From: Rhodocyclaceae bacterium
GTDB lineage: Bacteria; Pseudomonadota; Gammaproteobacteria; Burkholderiales; Rhodocyclaceae
Assembly (NCBI GenBank): GCA_016721505.1
Contig: JADKHX010000006.1
Span: 277,970 to 341,969 of the forward strand
Direction: 5' to 3'
Length of the DNA stretch: 64,000 bases
The position numbers and the translations under genes are program-made. Shown here piece by piece: positions 43,845 to 52,441 of the stretch (positions within the stretch are counted from its first letter, which is position 1; each line of letters starts with the position of its first letter). The notes under the pieces are model-generated. The model had not been told where the DNA came from, did not search any database, and worked only from the letters and a program-made list of their open reading frames with translations.

Positions 43845-44464
43845 GACTGACAGCCACCAATTGCAAGGATGGACGGCGCCTGCAAACTTGCTGGTGCGGT
43901 TTGCAGTGAACGCTCGGGGTTGTATAACCTGAGCGTCAACACCACACCACGATCACCCGGTGTCGGCAGCCAATATGTCGCGGCTTGTTCGACAGCGCCT
44001 GTGGTGAAGGCGAAATTTCCATTGGCATCCAGACTCGCAGTAGTGCCGTTCAAGCTGTAATGGTGATTCGGCGCGTCGAACAAAAACATGTCGTCGGCGT
44101 ACGCGGTGATGCTCCACCAGCGCGCCTTGGGTGGCGCGCCGCTGACACGATAGGTGCAGCGAGATCGCAATGGATTTCCAGCATCATCGGTGGTGGCGAC
44201 AAAGTACATGGTTTCAGCCCGACCCAAGGCCAGCAAGGCATTGACGGCGATTCCGGCCCGCGTGTACATGTCAGCATCCGCACTGCCCGCGCGGGTGTTG
44301 GCCTGCCATGCGCCGACGCGGATTGACTCGCCACCGCCGGGCATTTTTTTGACCGCCCACCATGCCGACCCGATGCCCAGAACCAGCGCAGCAATCGTCC
44401 ATAGCACAGCACGGGTAATCCGCCGCAGCATACTTATCGGGTGCTCAATTGCAGTTGTCATCAC
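43841..44464 (-). CDS. DUF1214 domain protein
   Basis: An N-terminal helix (AVLWTIAALVLGIGSAWWAV), then the DUF1214 pattern: ARWWSITAYADDMFLFDAPNHHYSLNG, GNFAFTTG and GVVLTLRLYNPERSL. Partner of the overlapping DUF1254-type gene; together they probably make one complex. Function not established. Begins about 20 bases after the first sulfatase gene on the same strand. Confidence 0.85.
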   Translation of the reverse strand: MMTTAIEHPISMLRRITRAVLWTIAALVLGIGSAWWAVKKMPGGGESIRVGAWQANTRAGSADADMYTRAGIAVNALLALGRAETMYFVATTDDAGNPLRSRCTYRVSGAPPKARWWSITAYADDMFLFDAPNHHYSLNGTTASLDANGNFAFTTGAVEQAATYWLPTPGDRGVVLTLRLYNPERSLQTAPASLQAPSILAIGGCQS

Positions 44465-44484
44465 TTCACCACGCGCCGTAGGAA

Positions 44485-46248
44485 TTAATCGACATGCTTA
44501 CGTCGACGCCAATAGCGGATGCCAAAAATCAACACGCCTATTCCCAACAAAATCCATGAAATATTGCGCAATATTTTTGGCAAATAGTAATTGTAAAAAG
44601 CATTGATTTGGACCTGCTCTATCGGGTCATAGTCGTCCGGCATCGCCAGCACGTTGTTCGCCTTGGCGTAGGCGGCGTAGTCGTCTTGCATGGATTTGAA
44701 GACTTCAGGAAACTTGGTTTGCAAATCGACGGCTTCACCGGGGTCGCTATCGATGTTAAATAAATGCCACTGGTTATCGCCCATCGGTTTCATGTTTTTC
44801 AGCAATTTGAATTCACCTTTGTACACCGCCAAGGTACCAGACAATTCATAAGCAATGGCTTTATCCGCCGGGTGTACACGCTCAGTTTGACCGCCAACTA
44901 CGGGTAACAAACTCTGGCCTATCATCGGTTCAACCGGCTTGCCCTGATACGATCCGTCAGTTTGTTTGACACCCGCCAGCGCGAGTAAAGTTGGGGCGAT
45001 ATCGGCCACATTGGTGTAGCTGGTATTGATCTTGTTTTGCTGAGACCCGGGAACGCCAGCGATGATGAATGGCACGCGAATTCCGCCCTCGCCCGCCCAG
45101 AATTTGTAGGTATTGAGTGGCGACACCGACGCCGCCGCCCAACTTGGCCCGATGATCGAATACGCGCCCTTGCCGCCCAAGCGATCAATGTCGGTTGAGT
45201 AATTCGATTCAATCCAAAGCTTGCCGGCCTTCACTGCAAATGGATCGGATCCTTCGGCGCCATTGTCGGATAGAAAAATAAATACCGTGTTGTCGTACTG
45301 TCCGCTTTCCTTGAGGTAAGCGATAAGGCGCCCGACTTCATGATCCATTGCGTCGGCCATGCCCGCATAAACTTCCATGCGTCGTTCTTGATATGCCTTA
45401 TCTTGTTCGCTCAAGGCATTCCAGTCGCCTTGCGCCATGGGCAACATTGGCGAATCCTTTGGAATCAAGCCCAGTTCAATCGCCTTCTCGCGACGTTTTT
45501 GACGTAGCACTGTCCAGCCGTCTTTGTATTTACCTTTGTACTTGTCGATGAATGCTTTTGGTGCTTGAACCGGAATGTGGTTGGCTTGATAAGCAATGTA
45601 AGAAAAGAATGGTTTGCCGCTGCCCTGGTTACCTTTTATGTATTCAATCGCTTTGTTGGTATAAAAAGTAGAGGAGTAAAAATCATCCGGCAAATCCGTT
45701 TCCTTGCCTTCGTCGATGAAATTGACGTGCTCCTTTAACGTGGCATAAGGGCGCTTTTCGTAGTTGTCCGAGCCACTATCAGCTTGTATGAAAGAGTGTT
45801 CAAAGCCACGCGCCAGCGGCGTGTTGTAGTCCTCATGGCCAAGATGCCATTTACCTGCAATGGACGTGGCATAGCCGCTATCGCGCAACAAATTGGCCAC
45901 CGACACCACGTGCGTGCCCAACACACCGTGGTAATTCGGCTTGCCCAAATGCGCGCGCGGGATGGTTTCCGGCATATTGCCCATCCCATTGCGGTGATGA
46001 TCAACTCCCGTCATCAATACAGAACGAGTCGGCGCGCACGATGCCGTGACATGAAAATTTGCAAATCGCATGCCCTGCTTGGCCAGCGCATCGAGATTTG
46101 GTGTCGACATCTCGCCGCCAAAGGCACCAACATCGCTGAAGCCCCAATCATCGGCGACTATCAATACGATGTTGGGGCGTTTTTGAGCTTCTGCAAAGGC
46201 GCTGGTCGAAATTGATATGGCAGCGAGCAACAGCGCGAAATATTTCAT
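44485..46248 (-). CDS. Arylsulfatase (type I, formylglycine)
   Basis: Hydrolyses sulfate esters. Signal peptide MKYFALLLAAISISTSAFA, metal-binding IVADDWGFSD, activation motif CAPTR at 71-75 (Cys becomes formylglycine), then VLMTGVDHHRNG and GKWHLGHE; FLSDNGAEGSDPF supplies further metal ligands. 587 residues, with a C-terminal membrane helix and a basic tail (YWRRRKH), so the enzyme is probably anchored in the inner membrane facing the periplasm. No sulfatase-maturing enzyme is encoded in the window. Confidence 0.95.
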   Translation of the reverse strand: MKYFALLLAAISISTSAFAEAQKRPNIVLIVADDWGFSDVGAFGGEMSTPNLDALAKQGMRFANFHVTASCAPTRSVLMTGVDHHRNGMGNMPETIPRAHLGKPNYHGVLGTHVVSVANLLRDSGYATSIAGKWHLGHEDYNTPLARGFEHSFIQADSGSDNYEKRPYATLKEHVNFIDEGKETDLPDDFYSSTFYTNKAIEYIKGNQGSGKPFFSYIAYQANHIPVQAPKAFIDKYKGKYKDGWTVLRQKRREKAIELGLIPKDSPMLPMAQGDWNALSEQDKAYQERRMEVYAGMADAMDHEVGRLIAYLKESGQYDNTVFIFLSDNGAEGSDPFAVKAGKLWIESNYSTDIDRLGGKGAYSIIGPSWAAASVSPLNTYKFWAGEGGIRVPFIIAGVPGSQQNKINTSYTNVADIAPTLLALAGVKQTDGSYQGKPVEPMIGQSLLPVVGGQTERVHPADKAIAYELSGTLAVYKGEFKLLKNMKPMGDNQWHLFNIDSDPGEAVDLQTKFPEVFKSMQDDYAAYAKANNVLAMPDDYDPIEQVQINAFYNYYLPKILRNISWILLGIGVLIFGIRYWRRRKHVD

Positions 46249-46294
46249 TGATAACTCCGATCATCCGGCTCAAACATTGTGGGAACAAATTGGC

Positions 46295-46320
46295 TCAGCT
46301 GGTGCTCGCGAGGGGCTGAC
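46295..46320 (-). repeat. Degenerate dispersed repeat copy m
   Basis: On the plus strand CAGCTGGTGCTCGCGA, against CAGTTGGTGCTGGCGA in the reverse consensus. It lies in the gap between the first sulfatase gene and the DUF1330-like gene. Confidence 0.45.
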
Positions 46321-46356
46321 CCGCTAACCGGCCATACATCGTCAAAAACGAAACTC

Positions 46357-46785
46357 CTACGCACGTGCAACCGTTGCCACTAATCGCGAATCAGCCAGAG
46401 CCGCAGTGCGATGATGAACAATGGCGAGATACTCTGGCGATTGAATCATTTTCAAAAACGCAGCTTTGGTCGGATATTCCACTAATAGCACTTCGTCCCA
46501 CGTTTCGCCCTCAGGTCCGATCACGGCGCAATGCGCGTCACCCATCCAGACCGGCTTGCCGCCAACGCCTTTGAGTAGCGGCATAACATGTCGAGAATAA
46601 ACCGCATAAGCTTCACGTCCGGTTTGAGCGGGAATTCCCGCGCCGGGCGCGCCAGGCTTATAGGCTGATAGATTACGAAAACGCAGCAGGTTCAGCATGG
46701 TCACCGGCGTCTGTTCCGGCAAGTTGCTGACGAATGCGGCGAGACTTTCCGGCGTTGGATGCAGTGAAGTGACAACTGTGGTCAT
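46357..46785 (-). CDS. DUF1330-like small alpha/beta-barrel protein
   Basis: A 142-residue protein with VTMLNLLRFR, a Tyr-containing YAVYSRHVMPLLKGVGGKPVWMG stretch and DEVLLVEYPTKAAFLKMIQSPEY, the pattern of DUF1330 and other dimeric ferredoxin-like barrel proteins. The start at 46785 was chosen for AAGGAACCC upstream. It overlaps the DUF3604 gene by 4 bases and precedes the first sulfatase. A clear relative is encoded beside the second sulfatase. Confidence 0.82.
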   Translation of the reverse strand: MTTVVTSLHPTPESLAAFVSNLPEQTPVTMLNLLRFRNLSAYKPGAPGAGIPAQTGREAYAVYSRHVMPLLKGVGGKPVWMGDAHCAVIGPEGETWDEVLLVEYPTKAAFLKMIQSPEYLAIVHHRTAALADSRLVATVARA

Positions 46786-48746
46786 GACGGGTTCCTTGGC
46801 TGAGTTTTCGATTGGTACCAGATGGGCGATGTCCAAGCGCGCTCTTGTATCGTCGGCGGCACATTGGGCGGATGTTCCACACCTAACTTTAAGGCGTCGC
46901 GTTGACTGTACCGACATACCGGATTTTCCAAAATACGTACATAGTAAAAGGCCGGCAACGCCGGATCAAACTCCGGGTCTTTCCACGTTGTCGCGAGCTC
47001 AGTGGCGCCTTTGTCTTTAGAAATACTGCAATCCGACAGCTTAACTTTCGCGCCGTTGCTGGCACAACGATGGGTAACAGGATCAGGGAAAATTCCATCA
47101 GAGCAAACCACATCGTAGACGCGCTCTTGTGGTTCGCCACCGCTGACCCAGCCCTTGACAACCTGTATCCGCTGCAGTGGTGCCGAATTGGGGTCGCGTA
47201 CGCCATAGACCAGAAGCGATGGTGCTTTGCCGGCGGCGGCAGGACTCAAATCGCCACCCATCGGCACACCGTTGGCATAGGCAAACTTGATCGCATCGCT
47301 ACGGGTATGAAGATCTGCTGGGAAGTCGTAGCCGGCGAAGAAGCGAGCCCGCACACGGGTGCCACTGGTACCAAAGCTTTCTTTACGCTTGAGTGCATCC
47401 CAAATCGCTTCGCGTGTATTTTCCTCAGCCCACACACCTGCCAAGCCCCCTGGGTTCACCACCGCGGGCTTGAAGTTAAGCATCTTGCTGACGATGCCGC
47501 GTTTGATTCCCAAGCGTTGCTCGGGGAAAGCATCGTTGACCCCGCCATGGCCGTTCCATGTACTTTCTTGCGTGTCACCAGGCGCACCGTTGTGGTTGTC
47601 GGTAGCGGCGATGATGCCGAACTTGAACGGATTGAATCCAAGTGCCTTCTCGTCAACCAAGCCTTTTTTCAATATGTTGCGCACCATGTCATTGTTCGCC
47701 ACACACTTCGGTGCGTGTTGCCCCTTCTCTGGGCTTACTTTCGCCTCTTCTGCCGTGCATGCCGGAAAGACATTTTCAAAACCGCACTGTTCGTCAGTGG
47801 TACCAATTCCGACGGTACATTCAGATCCACCTTTGGCCTGAAAGATCTCGATCAGGGCATCGTAGCGCGCCCGCAGCGCCAGACTCTCTTTGGTTATCGG
47901 TGTCCCGTCGCTATTACTCTCGCCAAACATCAGCCCCCAAGAAAAATTCGGGTTGTGCGGAATCGTCAGCACCTGACAATCTCCCTTGCACTGCAGATCG
48001 AGCCAACGCAACAAGTCTTCAGCAAATCCATCCATGGCGGAGAAGACATTGGCCGGCACTTTGTTGCTTCGAAATATCACGTTGCGATGAAGCATGCCGC
48101 CCTCGAACAAAGTGGGGCTATATTCAAATCCGTTGAAGGTAGTGAAGTAACCGGGTTCGTAATGCTCCTCGGCAGCGCGCTGATTGTCCTGCCACACGCT
48201 TTTTGCGCCATCAATGCATTTGCCGCCGCGCTCGCCACACATGCTGTCACTGTAACGCGCCAGATTCTTACCATCCTGTTTCGCGTTGGCAAACAACAAG
48301 GGGAACATCAAGAGGAACTGGTGTCGCATACCGAGGCAACTTGGTACCCAATAAGTGCCACTATTACGGTCAAAACATTGATGAATGGTTCCCATGCCTT
48401 CGGCGTGGTCAGTGATTGCCGCAAAATCCAGCGGTGCCAGCAAACGTTGCTTTTGCCGCGACCCGGGCAGTTCCATCTCGCCGCCTTTGGCAAATTCGTA
48501 TGCGCGACGCGGACCATTGCGCGCATCAAAAATATTGGCGTCCGACGAGATCGCGGTATGCAAATGAAGTTCGCCGAAATAAGCGTTGCGTAAGGGATTG
48601 GCTGGCGGACGCGGACGTGTCGAGGCTTTGGCGGCGGACACTTCTTCCATCGGATTGCGCACTCTGTATTCGAGGTAGGCCAGAATGACACCGGCAATCA
48701 GCGGTAGCCCGACGATAATCGAAACAATTACACGCTTTAGTTTCAT
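46782..48746 (-). CDS. DUF3604 domain protein (PHP-like metal site)
   Basis: A membrane-anchored (KRVIVSIIVGLPLIAGVILAY) 654-residue protein of the DUF3604 family, related to PHP metallohydrolases. Likely metal ligands appear in NAYFGELHLHTAISSDA, AAITDHAEGMG and GIIAATDNHNGAPG. Large periplasmic or surface-facing domain. Common in environmental proteobacteria, often near sulfatases or other degradative genes; reaction unknown. Followed with 4-base overlap by the DUF1330-like gene. Confidence 0.88.
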   Translation of the reverse strand: MKLKRVIVSIIVGLPLIAGVILAYLEYRVRNPMEEVSAAKASTRPRPPANPLRNAYFGELHLHTAISSDANIFDARNGPRRAYEFAKGGEMELPGSRQKQRLLAPLDFAAITDHAEGMGTIHQCFDRNSGTYWVPSCLGMRHQFLLMFPLLFANAKQDGKNLARYSDSMCGERGGKCIDGAKSVWQDNQRAAEEHYEPGYFTTFNGFEYSPTLFEGGMLHRNVIFRSNKVPANVFSAMDGFAEDLLRWLDLQCKGDCQVLTIPHNPNFSWGLMFGESNSDGTPITKESLALRARYDALIEIFQAKGGSECTVGIGTTDEQCGFENVFPACTAEEAKVSPEKGQHAPKCVANNDMVRNILKKGLVDEKALGFNPFKFGIIAATDNHNGAPGDTQESTWNGHGGVNDAFPEQRLGIKRGIVSKMLNFKPAVVNPGGLAGVWAEENTREAIWDALKRKESFGTSGTRVRARFFAGYDFPADLHTRSDAIKFAYANGVPMGGDLSPAAAGKAPSLLVYGVRDPNSAPLQRIQVVKGWVSGGEPQERVYDVVCSDGIFPDPVTHRCASNGAKVKLSDCSISKDKGATELATTWKDPEFDPALPAFYYVRILENPVCRYSQRDALKLGVEHPPNVPPTIQERAWTSPIWYQSKTQPRNPS

Positions 48747-48753
48747 CGATAGC

Positions 48754-49875
48754 TCACTTTACTGGCAAAGAATTTAGATCTGGGGTGACACGTAGCCCAT
48801 GGAGTTTAAGACGCGGGATGTCCAGCGCAAGCAAGGACGCTCCGCCAAGTGGCGTCAACCAATCGCGCACGCTTTGCTGCTCATCCGCTGGCATCTGTCG
48901 ATAAACATCCAAAGTACGTTGCGCCATCCATAGCGTGTATGGCAAGGCCTTGCGGCGGAACCGCCCTGCTCCCATTGGCACCTCTACGTCCGCTAGTCCA
49001 CGCGGTAACGCTCGACCGGCTTGTAGTGGCGGCAAAGCCGCCTTGACTTGATGGTTAATGCCTTCGAGTAGGGGAATGAACTCCGCAAAAATAGCGCGAA
49101 ATACCGGTGCAAGTGTGTCAGCAATTAGGTCATCTGCAAGCAATTCGGTTTTGCTTTGGGACGGCGCATTCGCCATGCGGGCTATCCACGCCCGCAGATG
49201 TGGTCGCGGTGCAATGAGTTCGCGTGCCGGCCAAGGGTCACGGCCGAGATGTCCATACATGGTTCCAACCAATCCGAAATCGCCAAGTGTCGGGCGCTCA
49301 CCGAACAAAAAGGAATGCTGGGCAAAATGCTGCTCCAGCAAATCGAGCATCGCGCTTGTCCATAGATCCATCACCGCGAATTGTTCCGCACGGACACCCA
49401 CCGTGTGCAACATGCCGCGCAGTGTCGCGGCGACTTTGGCCACCGCGCGTCGCTGCACAAACGCCGGAAAATTTGGCAGTAAAGCGCCGCCCGCCTCTCG
49501 TTCAAACAAGACATAGTTTTCAGGGTAGGTCCAACGGGTATGCATGGCAATCGGTACCCACCACTCGTCACCCCAGGCTTCCATCAAATAGGAAGCAAAG
49601 CGCTGTACCGGCGTTGTTGGTACAACCGATGCATCCGGAAAGCGCTGCTCCAAGTAATCGATGATCCGACTGGAATCATCTATCCACTGTTGTTCCGGCG
49701 TCACCATGACCGGCATAACCACCGCGCCAACTTTGCGTTTGATCCGCCACATCAAGGTGGTCATATCCACTTCGCGATGAACGAAGGGAATCTGCTTGTA
49801 GTTCAAGTAGCACAACACCTTGCCGGTGAAGTAGGAAAGGTGCCAGCCGTAAAGCGTGTAAGCCGGATTCGACAT
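48754..49875 (-). CDS. Glutathione S-transferase-like protein
   Basis: N-terminal thioredoxin-fold domain (LYGWHLSYFTGKVLCYLNYKQIPF, with VMVTPEQQWIDDSSRIIDYLEQRFP) and a helical C-terminal domain (SFLFGERPTLGDFGLVGTMYGHL), as in GSTs. At 373 residues it is much longer than a usual GST (about 210); the extra 130 residues include DVEVPMGAGRFRRKALPYTLW, resembling the helical extension of some environmental GST-like proteins. It abuts the DsbA-like gene (7 bases). Possible glutathione-dependent step in the local pathway. Confidence 0.85.
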   Translation of the reverse strand: MSNPAYTLYGWHLSYFTGKVLCYLNYKQIPFVHREVDMTTLMWRIKRKVGAVVMPVMVTPEQQWIDDSSRIIDYLEQRFPDASVVPTTPVQRFASYLMEAWGDEWWVPIAMHTRWTYPENYVLFEREAGGALLPNFPAFVQRRAVAKVAATLRGMLHTVGVRAEQFAVMDLWTSAMLDLLEQHFAQHSFLFGERPTLGDFGLVGTMYGHLGRDPWPARELIAPRPHLRAWIARMANAPSQSKTELLADDLIADTLAPVFRAIFAEFIPLLEGINHQVKAALPPLQAGRALPRGLADVEVPMGAGRFRRKALPYTLWMAQRTLDVYRQMPADEQQSVRDWLTPLGGASLLALDIPRLKLHGLRVTPDLNSLPVK

Positions 49876-49882
49876 GGCGACG

Positions 49883-51205
49883 CTAGGTTTTGGCGACAGC
49901 TGCCGTTGCTGCGATCAAATCCTGCTCTATCAGCCACATGCGGTCCTGGCCCCAATGCGCCGGGCGTTGATCAACGCGAAATGACGGTACGCCCCACAAG
50001 CCTTCGCTAAACATCTCGGCACGGTTAAGCTCGGCGACTTCGCGCCATGAAGAATCGGCGAGTGCTGTTTTGACCAGCGCCGCATTAACACCAGCTCGTT
50101 CAGCGATTTTCCGCAGCCCGCTATCGCTGCCGGCGTCAATGCCATCGGCAAACACGCCTTGCAGAAATGACAAAGCGAATTCGGGTCCCTTGCCAACTTT
50201 GATCGCGTGATGCAAAACTGCCAGACCGCGTTCCGTCGGCTCACCCAAGGGATCGGCAATCCGTCCGAAGCGTAGGCCCAGCGACTCCGCCTCACGCTTG
50301 GTGTCACGGGTGATGTAGAGCCGCTTTTCTATCGGCACCGGTAGTCCGCGCATAGCCATTGGCAAGATGAATCGAAGTTGCAGATTAGCCCCGTAGTGTT
50401 TGGCCATTTGGATCACACGCGGCACGGCGATATAGGTGTAGGGACTGCGAAAGGACAGAAAGAAATGCAGGTCCGGATGCGCACCATTGGTCGGTTGATG
50501 GGCGCAGTTGACGCGGGGCACCGGGGCAATCAGCGCGAGCCGTGCATTGCGAGCTAAGCCTGCAGAACGCAGGCGATCTTCAAGATACTGCAGTCGATCA
50601 ATTCCCCAGTACCACTCGCCTTCAAAATACAGCGTGCCGCCGAGATAGTGTCCGAGTTTTTGGCGGAGTGCCGCGCCAGCTTCCATTGCAACGGCTGTCG
50701 TCGATGGCTCGGCTGCAGGAAAGGCCGACACTGCGGTTGCATTACTGCGCCAGAGTGCATCACTTATTGCCATAGCAGATGCGAGTACTTCGCTGCTGGT
50801 GGTCGAGGCGGAAAATGCCGCAACCAAGGCCTGATCTGCACGTGCGACCAAGGCCGCCGGTGGCTGTTGCTGCGGATCGACGAAGTGTAATCCTACCCGT
50901 TTGGCTAGCACTACCGCGTCGCGGCGCGACCAGGCTTCGAGGCGTACACGATCGGGTGCAGCGGCCTCGGTAGGAATCGATGCAGCATGTAAAACTAACT
51001 CGATTTGATAGTTCGCCAAGAGCGCTGGCAGCACCTGCAACATCAAATGCGAATAAGGGTCGTCGGTCTGATGGAAGTAGTGCACCTGAGCTGGCGCAGC
51101 TTTTAGCTTTCGTTTGATCCCGGCCAGCGAGCGCCGACTATCGCGCAAGCGGGGGCTAGTGATCAAGGACGTAATTGCGCCACCGATAACTGCCTTGGCG
51201 CTCAT
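49883..51205 (-). CDS. Tandem DsbA-fold (HCCA-isomerase-like) protein
   Basis: Two DsbA/thioredoxin-like domains in one chain: the first starts VHYFHQTDDPYSHLMLQVLP (about 37), the second LHFFLSFRSPYTYIAVPRV (about 243), each with the SPY-type motif of 2-hydroxychromene-2-carboxylate isomerases. Those enzymes use glutathione to isomerise aromatic ring-cleavage products. No CxxC is present, so it is not a disulfide oxidase. The fusion is about twice the usual length. It overlaps the DUF4345 gene by 4 bases and precedes the GST-like gene, suggesting linked glutathione chemistry. Confidence 0.85.
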   Translation of the reverse strand: MSAKAVIGGAITSLITSPRLRDSRRSLAGIKRKLKAAPAQVHYFHQTDDPYSHLMLQVLPALLANYQIELVLHAASIPTEAAAPDRVRLEAWSRRDAVVLAKRVGLHFVDPQQQPPAALVARADQALVAAFSASTTSSEVLASAMAISDALWRSNATAVSAFPAAEPSTTAVAMEAGAALRQKLGHYLGGTLYFEGEWYWGIDRLQYLEDRLRSAGLARNARLALIAPVPRVNCAHQPTNGAHPDLHFFLSFRSPYTYIAVPRVIQMAKHYGANLQLRFILPMAMRGLPVPIEKRLYITRDTKREAESLGLRFGRIADPLGEPTERGLAVLHHAIKVGKGPEFALSFLQGVFADGIDAGSDSGLRKIAERAGVNAALVKTALADSSWREVAELNRAEMFSEGLWGVPSFRVDQRPAHWGQDRMWLIEQDLIAATAAVAKT

Positions 51206-51603
51206 GGCTTCGCGCCTGCCCCACGGTCCACTTTAGTTAGCACCCGGCGCGAGGTTTCCAACACGACGAGCAACACCACCTCGACCACGAACGAGCGAAT
51301 CGCCGGCTGACTAACGCCATCGATGAGGATGTGCACCGTACGACCGAACAGAAAGGTTGCCATGAAGATCACCGGTACCCACAGCCATTGACTCTTGCCC
51401 GCTCTTGCGCCAAAAAAGGTGAACAAAGCGATGGCGAGAAATGGTCCACCCAAATCGGCCCGTAGTGTTCCCCAGCCGTCAAGCCGGGTTGGAAGGATAG
51501 AAAAATCAGGTTCCATTTGCGCCGGTGAAAGCATGAAACCAAGTGCGCCCAGGAGCGTCAACACGCCAATCACATTGACCAAAATTCGAGATAGTTTTTC
51601 CAT
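51202..51603 (-). CDS. DUF4345 membrane protein
   Basis: A 133-residue protein with four predicted helices, including RADLGGPFLAIALFTFFGA and WVPVIFMATFLFGRTVHILIDG, the DUF4345 pattern. Function unknown. The ATG is preceded by AAGGAGCAAAC, a strong ribosome site, and its stop overlaps the DsbA-like gene. A dispersed repeat copy lies between it and the SDR gene upstream. Confidence 0.85.
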   Translation of the reverse strand: MEKLSRILVNVIGVLTLLGALGFMLSPAQMEPDFSILPTRLDGWGTLRADLGGPFLAIALFTFFGARAGKSQWLWVPVIFMATFLFGRTVHILIDGVSQPAIRSFVVEVVLLVVLETSRRVLTKVDRGAGAKP

Positions 51604-51624
51604 GTTTGCTCCTTAGTTAGTGAA

Positions 51625-51654
51625 TTCGCCAGTTGGTGCTGATGACACGCCGTC
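51625..51654 (-). repeat. Dispersed repeat copy n
   Basis: Read on the minus strand: GACGGCGTGTCA then TCAGCACCAACTGGCGAA, near-perfect consensus, in the gap between the SDR gene and the DUF4345 gene of the leftward cluster. Confidence 0.9.
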
Positions 51655-51673
51655 ATAGCAGCCACTCAGTGCA

Positions 51674-52435
51674 TCACATCATTTTTGCCCATACCCAATC
51701 CGGAATGTGACCGAACAGTGGACGCAGCCAACGCCACGGGAAACTTGGCACGATACCGACTCGCACACGTCGTTCGATCAGCGTAACGATTTCTCGCGCA
51801 GCTTTGTCGGCAGCGACGACAAATGGATACTTATGCATGTTGGGAGCAATATCGGTCAGGATGAATCCCGGCAGGATTTTGGTCACACTGACATTCTTTG
51901 AGCGGAGCTCAACCCGCGCGGAATCGAGATACATCGAGATGGCCGCTTTACTCGCGCAATAAGCACCCTGCCCCGGAATGCCTTGCAAGGAGGCAAGCGA
52001 CGATATCCCGACGATTTGCCCGCCACCCCGGGTCAGAAAATGTTCGACTGCCGCATCAACAGTTGCAATGGCGCCGATCACATTGGTCTGAATGATTTTG
52101 GCTTCCTTGGCTAGATGACCTTTGCCGATGAATGTTGGATTATTAATGCCCGCGTTGACCACGACAATATCCACGCCACCCAGTGCTGCGAATAATGCGT
52201 GCAGCGCTGGACCAACTGCTTCGGTGGCGTCAACATCAAGCCGTTGCAGTTCGATTCTTTGCACAGACGACGGATGCGCTGCGCGAATTTCCTCGCGAAC
52301 TTTCTCCAACACCTCCATGCGCCGGGCGGTGAGGCCAAGCTTGTAACCCCGTGCGGCAAATTCGAAAGCCAGCGCCCGACCAATACCGGACGACGCGCCG
52401 GTGATGACCACTGTTGGATTCGGTGATTGATTCAT
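51674..52435 (-). CDS. Short-chain dehydrogenase/reductase
   Basis: Classical SDR of 253 residues: TGASSGIG at the cofactor site, VVNAGIN, catalytic Ser in VGISSLASLQG and Tyr-x3-Lys in YCASKAA. The C-terminus (WRWLRPLFGHIPDWVW) is hydrophobic and basic, as in membrane-associated SDRs acting on lipophilic alcohols or ketones. Six bases after the MBL-fold gene in the leftward cluster. Confidence 0.9.
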   Translation of the reverse strand: MNQSPNPTVVITGASSGIGRALAFEFAARGYKLGLTARRMEVLEKVREEIRAAHPSSVQRIELQRLDVDATEAVGPALHALFAALGGVDIVVVNAGINNPTFIGKGHLAKEAKIIQTNVIGAIATVDAAVEHFLTRGGGQIVGISSLASLQGIPGQGAYCASKAAISMYLDSARVELRSKNVSVTKILPGFILTDIAPNMHKYPFVVAADKAAREIVTLIERRVRVGIVPSFPWRWLRPLFGHIPDWVWAKMM

Positions 52436-52441
52436 GTTGCT

